DNA of 64,000 bases, from contig RCAB01000131.1 in NCBI GenBank assembly GCA_003640385.1, positions 1-64,000 on the forward strand. Reading direction: 5' to 3'. Origin of the DNA: Setaria digitata (taxonomy: Eukaryota > Nematoda > Chromadorea > Rhabditida > Setariidae). A program made the position numbers and the translations under genes. Within the stretch, counting starts at the first letter, position 1; each line of letters starts with the position of its first letter. Positions 35,001 to 46,077 of the stretch are shown here, one piece after another. The notes under the pieces were generated by a model. It was not told the origin of the DNA, did no database searches, and was given only the letters and a program-made list of their open reading frames with translations.

Positions 35001-38000
35001 TATTCGGTGAGCTTTTTTCTTAGCTGGTAAAATAGAAGTAGGTTAGTTACTTCCTAAGATGCATATCTATATGACAATATTACGAATAATTCGTAATTTG
35101 CAATGCAGGGTAGTTCAAATCAGTCTTGGATCATTTTTTCTGATCAGATTTATCTCTTATTCTATCTTAATTCACTTAACTCACACCACACTTGATACCA
35201 TCATAAATTAAACTATCTTGCTCCGATCATCTTAAATGTTGGAATTAGTACAGACATGCATAGACTAACCTAACCTTGCATGATTTAATGGGCATAAAGT
35301 AACCTCAAAGAAGTAATGTATATACTTTAAATTGAATAAAAAATAAACTAATTAATAAATATTTACTATATAAAAATGCTCAGTGCAGTGAGCAACTGAT
35401 CGCTGAAACTTTTTTTTACTGCAACTTTTTCCATTCTTTCAATTACAATCGTAATTTAAAAAGAAGAAAAAACTTTGGATATTATCAAGGTAATTCAAAT
35501 ATTATCAGGGTTACTAATTCCAATGATATCTATTGAGTCACAATTGAAATTTGAAAGAAAAAAGAATTTCCGGTTATAAAAAGTTGAAATTTTATCCGTT
35601 AAAAAATCCCTTGCAAAATTATCGATATCTCACAGCATAGATTTTTAGTGCTCATCTCTCTTCTGATGCATCGAGGCATTCAGGAGATCTCAAATATTCA
35701 TTGGATGATAATTTTAATGATGTTAATAAAGATAACAGCGATCAAGTGCTGTATCAATCAATTGTCGACTCATAGTTAATCGCCATAACAGTGCATGTTA
35801 TATCAGTTTACATCTTTCAATGATAATAATAAGACTATGACAATAGTTATGATATTTTCAGTCCTACCATCACAATCAAGATGATGAAAAGGAAGTAAAT
35901 TTACTGAATAAAAGCAAAAAAAAAAAAAAAATTTACTGAATGAATAAACATTTTAATTGTTATCTAATAAGTAAAGCATGAAGGATTGATAACATACTGT
36001 AATAGAATGGCACTAACAGTGATAATATCAAATGCAAAATAGTAATACAATGAAGTAATAGTGGTTGATTGTAAAGATCAGAAAAGCTTTCGATTTTTCT
36101 CACAAAGGAAAAAATTACTGGGGGGATTTCATCATAGAATTTTCAAAATTCTGCGCGAAAAAGTACGGAGAAAATAGCTAACAATATTAGAGCTTAATCA
36201 TTACTGATATTTGGTGATAATTTTTGCTGGTTCAGTTGTTTTTTAGGACTAAATATAAACCGTATTTTGTTTGAATTATCTTCGGCAAAACAATTGTTTT
36301 TCATGAACAATTCTATGCTTATCAGTTTCTTGAATGTCGTAATCCTAGCTTTCCATAGTACTCTGTGAACCTGGCCATTATCACGATCTCTTATCAAAGA
36401 AATGTGAGCGCTGTCCTCGTGGTTATTATCAACATCGATCCGGCAGACCGCGGTGTCAGAAATGTCCTCATGGATATACAACATTAGCAACCGGAGAGCT
36501 CCATGCTACATCATGTGTTGGTTTGTATTTTATTCTTTAGAAGTTCTCATTTCTACCAGTCCATTCAGGCACAATCAGTATTTTTAGTAGAATGTACCAG
36601 TGGTCATTTCCTGAATGAGATAACCGGCAGATGCGATCCATGCGGCTATTTGGCTTACCAGCCAAGTCGAGGCTCAGTAAACTGTCTGCCCTGTCCACAG
36701 AACACTGTCACGCTCAATGTCAATTCAACTTCCATTGACCAATGCATCGGTAAAGAATTTCTTTAATAAACCCAAGAGTGAAGCACATTGAACAGTGATC
36801 TGATATGCAATCAGATAATGCCAACAGAAGCAAATTATCGTTTAGTTTCAATTTATTTAAATTTCAAAATATTACAAAATGATGACTAGAGTTAATTGTC
36901 GGATTAGAGAAAAGAAGTTAGCCTTGGACCCCATCTCTGTTCTTTTTTGTTCAGGGAACTGTCCAGCTGGAGAGGAGCATTCTCCCGACGGGAGCTGTGT
37001 ACCGTGTCCCCGCGGATTTTTCAAAGAAGCAAAAGACTTACTGTGCCGACCATGTGATCCGGCATTCATCACCGAATCAATTGGCTCAATAAGCGAAAAG
37101 TCTTGCACACTGCGTCAGTCTTAATTACGGATTAACTTCTTTTGTAGGCCACTATGGCTTATGCACAGTAACTTTGCTTAATTTGATAATTTCAGCAAGC
37201 TGTCAACAAGGACACTACTTGAATCAGCATCATAATCAATGCATGAATTGTGATTATGGTTATTATCAGGATGAGGTTGGCTCCAGTTCTTGTAAGCCGT
37301 GTCCATCTGGCACTACAACAAGGATTCTTGGTAATTTGATTACATACAGAGAAATGGCAAGAGAAGATGAACATGGTGCAGAATCCACAGATCTTCTTCA
37401 GGTGCCACATCGATCGAGACTTGTGTTTCCACAAACCAATGTGCTAGTGGTGAACACAGATGTCACTGGTTAGCAGCCTGTATCGATTTACCTGATAAAG
37501 AAAATAAACCAGCCTACAGCTGCCGATGTCAACCAGGCTTTGTCGGGAATGGATTCACATGTACAGGTTTGTCAACCTTGAACAAATTAATCACAATGAA
37601 AGAGTTGAAAAAAAACGAGAGCGAAAAGACGACTGCACTTGATGGCTAGCCGATTACTGATATCCAAATCAGTAATTAGGTTAGATAGAACTATTCAAAC
37701 ATTATTTCATGAAATTCTTCTTTAAAGCTGCTGCAATATACAACTAGTAGTATCATTTTGTTATCATTTTGCTCTCTCTGTGATTAGCGGACAAGCAAAT
37801 TTAATTCCTCTTATCATAAGATTACACTTGATTTAACAAATGTGTTGCATAAACTTAATGACATATCAATTTGCGACTGTGATGTTAGTTTGCTAACATT
37901 TTAATTTGATGGTAATTTTATTAATAAATAGATTAGCCTTATCATCTTATTCACAATTAACAATAAGCTATTAAGAGGTTATTTTCAGATATTTGCTTAA

Positions 38001-38104
38001 ATTTATGCTATAATAATGCAGAATGTATAAAGACATCGCGCGGTGAGCCGCGGTGTATCTGTAAACCAGGTTTTCGCGGATTACGATGTGAAATTAGAAA
38101 ATGA
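29014..38104 (+). CDS. secreted modular protein with four GCC2/GCC3 (ephrin-receptor-like) Cys modules and two EGF domains, nine exons, 489 aa
   Basis: Exons: 29014-29303, 33357-33446, 33714-33904, 36359-36520, 36588-36749, 36955-37113, 37196-37330, 37402-37566, 37989-38104 (TGA). All junctions keep frame. The ATG at 29014 gives a signal peptide with the hydrophobic stretch YFLVNTIGCILLIAI (residues 18-32) and probable cleavage after VAA. Residues about 38-190 have no family I recognise (VRVVRFQVDYPN, QVTGEIVQPKYYRIN, VYAVVQIGLRGGIFQY). Exons 4-7 each encode one Cys module with CxPGHY-, CPRGYYQ- and CPSGTTT-type spacing, as in the ephrin-receptor-like GCC2/GCC3 repeat. Exon 8 is an EGF-like module (SCRCQPGFVGNGFTC) and exon 9 is a six-Cys EGF (RCICKPGFRGLRC). 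No transmembrane segment follows, so it is probably extracellular matrix or secreted. Introns around the modules are all phase 1, except that into exon 9 which is also phase 1, so modules could be shuffled. Introns 1 (4.05 kb) and 3 (2.45 kb) are large. Confidence 0.88.
35897..35941. repeat. poly(A) run flanked by 13-bp direct repeats
   Basis: The 13-mer AAATTTACTGAAT occurs at 35897-35909 and again at 35929-35941. Between them lies AAAAGC plus a run of As. The layout resembles a target-site duplication around a tiny poly(A) insertion, inside intron 3 of the GCC2/EGF gene. Confidence 0.55.
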
Positions 38105-39896
38105 TCATGCCTTATTTTAATAATAATTTATTGCAATGTATATATGCCACAAATATATATATTGCTGTCGCTATATGTTTGTTTATTACTTTTTCTGTTT
38201 AAAGTAAAGTCATTGGGACACGATTGATTTAAATTATAGTGTTAGCATTCTCCAAAAATATTATTCAAATTTTCCAATAACAATGAGAAAGTGGATGGAC
38301 AAGAGATAAATGAGAAGAGAAAAACTTAAGCTATTGTCTTTTTATGAAGTGTAATTTATATAATTTTATTTTTTGGAGAAATAATTTATTCGTTATCAAA
38401 TTACGAATAAGTATTTATTATTACAAAAATTGAATAGACCAGCAAATGTTTATTGTACGCTTGTTTAGTTGTGTGATAAGATTCGCATAATTTTTTTAGA
38501 CACTTGATCGAAGCTTTTAATATCAAAGCCTAAAAGAAGCTGACGATAAATCCATTTATTAAATCATTCATTGAAATTCTTTTCTTTCGGTGATTCTTTA
38601 GCTTATTTCAGGCTACCGAGATTATTTAGTTGGCGACATCATTCCAGTAACTCAGTAGATATTGAAGGGTGAATTATTAGACAAAAATATGCGTATGTAC
38701 AAAAAAGATAAAAAAAATTACATAAAACACAAATGATATTTTATCTTTTTTCAAAAAATTTGAATTAGAAAACAAAAAAAAAATAATTGTTACAGTTAAA
38801 TATATCAGAATTTAAGCAATTATAGCATCTCACAAGTCGTCATTTAATAAATTACTGTAATACCCATTTAACGACTAGTATTCCCATTAATTACTTTTGT
38901 TATCTAAAAGGTCAGCACATTTATCAACTTTTTTGGAGATATTTTGCCGCAATTTTAAGCCGTTGACTTTCGTACTGTTTATGAGCCCTTACAATTTTAT
39001 TTTTTGATAGTATTGTCAAATTTCAAGCACAACATATTTATATCTTTGTGCGAGAACTGTTGAAAAAAGGATGAGAAAAGAATTCACCAACATTTGGCTC
39101 TTTACTTTTTTTTTTCATTTCATTTTCTATAAAAGCTTTGTTTTCTTGAAAAACGCGAAAGTTAGTTTTTCAAGGAAAATTTCAGGAATAAAATTTTGAT
39201 ATTTTGAAGCGAAAAATAAATATTCTCATGTTACCTAAAATTAAAAACACATTGAAGCAAGAAACTTTAAAGAAAGATGCATCAAAAAATGAGTGGAAAT
39301 TTTAAAATTTAAAACTGGAATCCAAAACTACAATAATGGATATTTAGCTTCAGTTAAATAAACAATAAAATTCCACCTCGTGTACAACTAACCGTTAAAA
39401 GTATCACGAGAATAGTTTAGAGAAAGCCGTCATAACAAGCATTGAATTTATACCACATATTTTTCCCAATGAAGCCAAAAAAAAGACCGAAAGTTATGCG
39501 CAGTCACAGACATAAAAAGATGAGCTTAAAAGTCCTTCTCGAACTCAAATTATTTAAAAGAAAATCAACTCAAATTTTTTTTGCTAGAAAAATTCATTGT
39601 AAAACTTCAAAGATCATCGATTTAGTTACTTCTATTAAACAAGAAAAAATCTTTACTTTTTACGAAATTTGCAAAAAAAAAATTCTCCATGAGATCAGCT
39701 AAAAAAAAAACCGGTAAAGATCATTTATTGGCCAAGTAAAAAAAGAGCAATGTTCGACAAAGTGAGCTTTTAGGAACGTCTCGAAAAGGAGCAAGAGCTA
39801 AAGAAATTTTTTCCTTCATTTCCGAAAACTTTTGTTGAATTTTAATACATAAAAATAATCGTATTTTATGAATGATTTACTCCTGATTGGTATTAT
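38105..39896. other. intergenic gap between convergent GCC2/EGF and homeobox genes
   Basis: Very AT-rich. An 86-codon Lys-rich frame at 39442-39702 lacks family features and splice context, so I treat it as chance. No RNA gene or repeat family recognised. Confidence 0.5.
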
Positions 39897-42800
39897 TCAA
39901 CTTTGATATTGGATATTCGTAGTTGGTGGCTGACAGCTCACCCGTAAAGCCAAACTTTTCTGATAAAAATCCTCTGCTGGATCCGTACTAAATGTACTAA
40001 TTGTTGATCTGAAACTTGTATAAAGTATTAAAATTTCAGAAGTTTTTGTCATAAAACCATTTTAGTTTCTCCATAAATACTAGATAGCTTAATGATAGTA
40101 ATGGAAATGAAGAAAGTAAACTTACGTTGCCATTGGTGCGCCAAAAGTATGGGCGCCTGATACAGCTCCATAAGCAGAAGCTGTGGGATAGGTCATGGGA
40201 TGAGCTACAGGATATGATTGGTACCTAAAATAAATCTTATCAGATAAAGCTGATAAGGTGAAAAACGATGGTGGAGACATTTGCTGTCTATTCGGTATAT
40301 TTCGAAAATATTTTAAATTGAAACTGTTGATTTGCAGTATGAGTAATACTGCAAATCAATAAACATATGAGTAATTTAAATTAAGATTTTGAAATCAAGA
40401 TGTTTCTGGGCTGCAAATATGATGACTTCCCTTCCACTCATTACTTTGGTGCTAAGAGTATTTTAATTTTGGTTTTACCAGAAAGGATCAGTAGCAGCTC
40501 GAGCAGACATAGCGGCAGTGGATGGATACATCGGTGTTCGGATGATTTGCCCTGTGGCACTTTGCGGGGGAAATACCGTTTGTGGTACCAAAGCTTTTGA
40601 TAGTTGTTTCTCCTGTTTACGATGCTTTGCACGCCTATTTTGGAACCAGACCTGATAATAATCATATTAAGACCTTTTTATTCCACTTTAATGGTAACAA
40701 ATGCACTGATAAGATAGCAATTATTTTGTTTTTTATTTTACTTTAGTGACAACAGAGGTATTGATAAGATGATCACTGATAACTTGCTGCATTGCTGTCT
40801 TTACTTGAATCAGAAATATATGAACCCATTTGGTGTCTATCGTTACTTAGGGCACATTTAGAAATTTCAATCGAACTGCTGTAGGCATAACACTTCCTGG
40901 AATTGCCCTACAATTTACTGGTAGATATGGGGAAGTGGAAGTTAATTTAATTTAAGATATACTCGTTTGAGAGAGAAGTAAAGGATGGAGAAGAGGGCAA
41001 GAAGGCAATAAATGCTTTCTGTCTAGCTAGAACCTTTGCTTAGAGTCTCGACTAGGTCCTTATAGCGCTTGATCAGGGCTTCTTGATGAAGATAAAAACA
41101 GACCAGAAAGAGAGAGCAGAGAGAGAGAGGGAAAAGAGAAACTTATTGAAGATGAAATACTCAAATTGTGTGTCAGAGAATGAAGCAAGTCGCAATTAAT
41201 ATGCATTCAACGAATGACGAGGATACATACAATGATGTGTAGCTTTGTTCCTAGCCTTCTCAATCAGGTTACGGTAACTGCTAGGCTAAAGCAATAAGTT
41301 CCATAGAGCTTTGGTCTATTTGTGGCCAATGTTATCGTATTTCCTCAGGCAAAAACAATTATTATTATCTTCTTAGAATTCTAACTCTTACCAGCAATTG
41401 CGAAATTGATGACTTAAGAAATTTGAATTTCAGAAGATATTTCATTTTCGAAGATATTGCAGAAATGAGAATTGATACATTAGAAGCATTTTAGTACAAT
41501 ATGCCAGTAGATATAAAGTTCTGATGAAATGACTGAAATAGTACCATTCATTGAAAGAGAAGCAACGAAAAAATGTGTTCATTCATTCTCGAGAAATGTT
41601 TATGTATGCATAATGTAATATACTAATTTTGTCATCATTTTTAATTTTAACCAATTTAAATTCTTCACTAAATATATTGGCTCATTCAAATTTCAGCTTA
41701 TTTCAGAATAAGAAATTGTGATGAAAGGAAGAAATTGCAATGCAATAAGAAAATAATTTAATTTATTGAATGCCAATAAGTTGATCAGCAATGGAAAGGA
41801 AGGATAGTCCCAATGGGAACACGAAAATGATAGAAAATTTCTTCTTACTTTTCTATGTCCCAAAAATCTAATATATGTCAATTATACGATTGATAGAAGT
41901 GTATTCTAAGTTAATTTCAAAACTTCAAGAAACGATTTATAGCAATTATTCATTAAATATCTAAACAATTTGTTTTTGTTATTTCGTAAAATTCAGTACG
42001 TATATAGAACATGTAATTTGAGGGAAATTTCAAAATTTGGAAGAAAGATTTTGTTAAGAAAGTCGTTGCAATAAGAAATTAGAAATTATTTTGCTTTTCT
42101 CTGACATGTCTATCTATTAACAAATCAGTCCATTGAATGGAAACTAACTGTATCAGTTAGAAGTTTTTCTAACTGATACAGTTAGAAGTTTCCATTTAGT
42201 AAGCTGAAGTAATATTTAATAATATTTTATGACCCGAACACTTTTGAACAGCAAAATAACAGTATTATTTGAAAAGAATATGGAAGAATGAGATTTTTTT
42301 GCTGTCTTTAATTCAAACATCATTAATGCTTGAAGTTGATAAATTTGCAACGTATTTTTGTTATCAGAATACAAAATCAGCTTGGACTGCCTGAGAGATT
42401 TGACCACTGCTGCTGCCCTCATCTGACTGTGATTTGATGAGGTAAAAGTGAGTCGCAATAGTCTAACTGTTCATGAAAGACCAAGGCAAGTAGTCCTATT
42501 CAAATCTGATGTACAGATGGTATAATCGGTGTGCCTGTAGGAGGTGAAACGAGGATAGGATCGAAGGAGCGGGTAGAATACCCGAGGGCTCAGGGTATCC
42601 TGCTGGGTATAAGTTCGCTTCATTGCTACAGCTAATTGCATGAAATAAGCTTACTGAAGAGCTGATAATTATGGGCTTGAAGTGGTGCAGAATGCTAACC
42701 ATCCCCTACGTTTACCCCGTCATCTCAGATCTCTCGTTTTCCCCTCTCTTTCTTCCCTTCACCTCAGCCTGACGTCCATGACGGTCCATAAACGTAAACA

Positions 42801-45800
42801 TAAATTACGTCTACAGATGTCTGAATTTTGCTGCTTGAAGAGTTACGAGAGAATTCCAGGTCACTGAAGGCGATGACCCACGATGACCTTTCCTTGGCGT
42901 ATTTTATCCGGTGAAGTTAATAAGATAGAAGCAGCATACACTGTAAATTCAATTAAATATTAATGAGAAATGTATGGACTGTAGAATTCAATCAAATACA
43001 GATCTGTCGTGTAATTAGAGAAAATTCCGATAGCGAGTGAAATGGCGGTTGAGAAAGCAACGGTTCTAATATACGACGAGTCAAATGGTCTCCAACTCCA
43101 CCTTTGGTCAGTGATAATTTAGCTTGGCATTGATAAGCAGCGCTGATCCTTTTTCCATTGATATTTGGATTCCTTGAGCCAAGTGTTCTAGTCTCTTAGT
43201 GCAAATATTACAAATAGATCGCCGCTTAAACAGTTACTACATGTCCAAATCAATACTTCCACACTAAATGGTTTGTTATTCAAGAAATTATAAGCACTTT
43301 TTTAAACGTGCGATACAGACTGCTAGATTTATTAAAATTAAAATAGTCTATTTTCTAGATTACGAGTGGTATTTTCAAAGAGAATTAGAATTTTCATTGA
43401 TTGAAATTTCAACCTGAATCCGTGCTTCATTTAATTTTGTAATCCTAGCAAGCTCTTCTCTCACGTAAATATCCGGGTAATGTGATTTTTGGAAAGCGGC
43501 ATCGAGCTCTGCTAGCTGTTCCTGCGTGAATGTAGTGCGATGTCGTCTTCGTACACTGCAGAAAAGAAATTTTCCATGTACGGATTAAAACTATGGAGTG
43601 AACAGCAAGGATCAGTGGTTAAAATAACACAAATCCTGTTCTTATCAAGACTGAGAATCTTAGAATGCATGAAATTTCTGTACAGTTTATTCTCTTTCTC
43701 AGTGGCGGAAAAAGTCTCAAGAAATTTTACCTGGCAGGTACTTGTGAACCACCTGAAAGTGCACTTGCAAATACAGACGAAGCACTGCAACTGCTACTTT
43801 CTGCTTTAATTTTTTTGAATGCGCCATCTGTAAAATATGACCGAAGTTTATGAAAATTTACAAAGTTAGAAAAATTTTGCAAAATTTTTCCCAAATTTCT
43901 CAAAAATTTTGAATTAAAATTTTAAATCAAATTTTGTATTGGATTATGGATATCGCTGATTCTGTTAGTGATTCTCAAGTGGCAGATGTTTTAAGCTCCT
44001 GGGAGACACCCAATGAACAACAAGGATTAACTCAGCCAATTGATGCTTACTGCCTTCTAATCAAAACTAAGTCAGAATGAATGGACAGATGATAGAGTTT
44101 AAAATTTTTAAATTTTTTCAAAATTAATTCTTTAAATAATATAATAGCAGAAAAATATCCTGAAAACGACACTGTTTGTTCAAAGAACAATTTATTTGGT
44201 TTGTAGTTTTACCGGAAGAATCACCGATCGGTCGTAAACTGTTCGATACTGAAGCGTCGAGCGGTGGATAATACGGGAAATCGGTTAGTGCATGCGCTAA
44301 ATCTTTACCTTTCAGCTGCTCCTGAAACTGCAAGCTAACAAGGTATGTTGCAGTTGTTGAGAGCATGCTGCAAAACTGATTTTATAGATTCTGAAATGAA
44401 CATTTTGGGAATCTTATTTCTGATGACGCTATTTTCCGGTTATTTCTTACGATTTTTAGTGCAAGCTTCATTGCAGAAAAGCAAGAAATATCCTATCCAC
44501 CATCAATTTTTGAATTTTATTTATAGACTTCAGTAGCTCTAATGTGTTGAAAAAAGTATCTTCCACTCAAAACTATTTCCAAGCAGAATCACTTCTATCA
44601 TAGGTAAAAGGGCAAATAGTAGAGTTCAGGAAAAATACTACGTCAAATCCATCTTGATTCCATAAGTAATGCCGCCTAGAAAAGATGTTGAGCAATTTTT
44701 TTATATTTATATCTTGCTGCATGAATAGAGCAAAGTTAGCTACTGAGTAGAAAGGTGAGCTAAAGCTAGAAAGCAAACAAAAAGGTTTCTTTTCGGCTCA
44801 GAAATGGAAAAATGAGAAAAGTAAATTTTCTTTGCTTCATTTCACGTACTATTTGCTACTAGTGGATTGTTCGAGTGGTCATCGAGAAAAATTCTTTCCA
44901 CCTTAACATTTCTTCGTTACTTCGAGGAAGAAATGGCCGAAAGGAAAGGACAGAGGAGGGCTCATACGGTGTGCGTCCAAATGAAATTTTCTATAATTAC
45001 TTTAGAAATAAACAAAACCGAAACATGGAGAGAAAGAAGTTTGACATAAAAGGATGAATGAAGAGGACACACAGACATCTATGCTAAACAACAAGGAAAA
45101 AGAAGGATATACTGAATGGATGAACAATTAGGCCCCCATCCTTCTCTTAGAGCTTAATGCTCAAACAAATTATGATAAATTAGCGCATCCGCCTGTCGTT
45201 GCGGTAGTAGTAAGTGCTATTCACATATCCAAACACTTCATTCATTCAGTGATCATATTTGTCGGCATTTCGACTAGCTCCTACTACCTACCACTTTAGA
45301 TCTTATCACTTCGCTTTTCCCACTCCCGGTCCTGGAGTACTGACTCCCGGTCCTGGAGTACTGTACTGTTTTAATAAAAGCAGAAGTAGTCGTTTCCGTT
45401 TGATTGTTGTCAAGTCAAGTTCAGTTAAAGTCTAAAGTTGCTCATAAATCAAATATTTCTATTATATGTTATACAGTCCCATACACTATTGCTACAAAAC
45501 TTGAACACATTTTATTCATTCGATATAGTTCTGATATATTTTTCGTCATTCAAATCGGTTATCAATGATTTATTACTGTTGGTGTTCAGTATCAATTCAT
45601 ATGCAAAATATTTTAAGAAAAGTGTCGCAAAGCTGACGAATGTAATTTGTTGAACTTGTCTGGTTCAAACTTGGCTAGATTATCTAACTGCTACATTCGT
45701 TACGCTGTCAAGTTCATGGGAAGAATTTAATTCGAATATTTGGGAAGAAAGAAATACGTTATTGCAGAATGATATCGCATGGGAACACTGATCTATGACA

Positions 45801-46077
45801 GCAAGCTTCTTTTGTTTTAAAGAAGCTTTTCAAAAAAAAGAAAGAAATTTGGGTCCAAGTGATTAAGCTAATTAGTTGAAAGAAGCAGGGAAGGATGAGT
45901 CTCACGACCCAATGTGGAATGCATGCTTTGAATGGAACCTGCTAATGAAATGATTCGAAATGGATGACCGGAATGAAACAAAACGAGAAATACCTGAGTG
46001 ATAGCGGAGACTGCGGCAACGGTGCTGCTGGCACCATTGAGGATATTGGATGTGGTACTTAGTCCTTCGCTAGTCAT
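39897..46077 (-). CDS. unc-42: Paired-like (Q50) homeodomain transcription factor, closest to UNC-42; seven exons, 271 aa
   Basis: Exons on the minus strand: 46077-45994, 44321-44213, 43827-43731, 43555-43414, 40651-40479, 40224-40126, 40008-39897 (TGA); all in frame. The homeodomain spans residues about 99-158: [20 protein letters not shown] with F106 and F118, then [20 protein letters not shown], then recognition helix [17 protein letters not shown] with W146, Q148 (position 50) and N149 (position 51). These invariant positions are all correct. Q50 plus the [12 protein letters not shown] loop place it among Paired-like factors without a paired box. In my memory of the family the closest match is C. 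elegans UNC-42, which sets identity of command interneurons and other neurons; the C-terminal [10 protein letters not shown] block fits. The orthology is an inference. Start MTSEGLST opens the first exon. Exon 2 may begin at 44321 or 44327 (TTGCAG versus TTTCAG, +2 residues). Intron 4 (2.76 kb) and intron 1 (1.67 kb) are large and probably hold regulatory DNA. Confidence 0.9.
40327..40359. repeat. 14-bp perfect inverted repeat, 5-nt loop
   Basis: Arms 40327-40340 (TTGATTTGCAGTAT) and 40346-40359 are exact reverse complements around GAGTA. It lies in the intron between homeobox exons 5 and 6. Confidence 0.85.
41107..41137. repeat. GA-rich microsatellite
   Basis: Imperfect tandem GA units in the large intron of the homeobox gene. 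Confidence 0.75.
42136..42196. repeat. 61-nt near-perfect hairpin (27 paired bases, 3-nt bulge, 4-nt loop)
   Basis: Arm 42136-42162 starts AATGGAAAC and continues TAACTGTATCAGTTAGAA. Its complement runs 42167-42184 and, after a GAA bulge (42185-42187), 42188-42196 (GTTTCCATT). The loop is GTTT. It is inside the 2.76-kb intron of the homeobox gene. Size and pairing resemble a short microRNA precursor or a foldback element; expression is unknown. Confidence 0.9.
45322..45363. repeat. 21-bp tandem duplication, two exact copies
   Basis: A 21-mer beginning ACTCCCGGTCC and ending GGAGTACTG occurs twice back to back (45322-45342, 45343-45363), followed by a further TACTG. GC-rich compared with its surroundings, in the first intron of the homeobox gene. 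Confidence 0.9.

Noticed and set aside
39442..39702. An 86-codon Lys-rich frame
   Set aside because: Low-complexity basic translation of A-rich DNA between two convergent genes; no support.
42682..42867. A 61-codon frame in the large homeobox intron
   Set aside because: CT-rich sequence giving Ser/Leu/Pro; no splice signals or family. It may be regulatory DNA.
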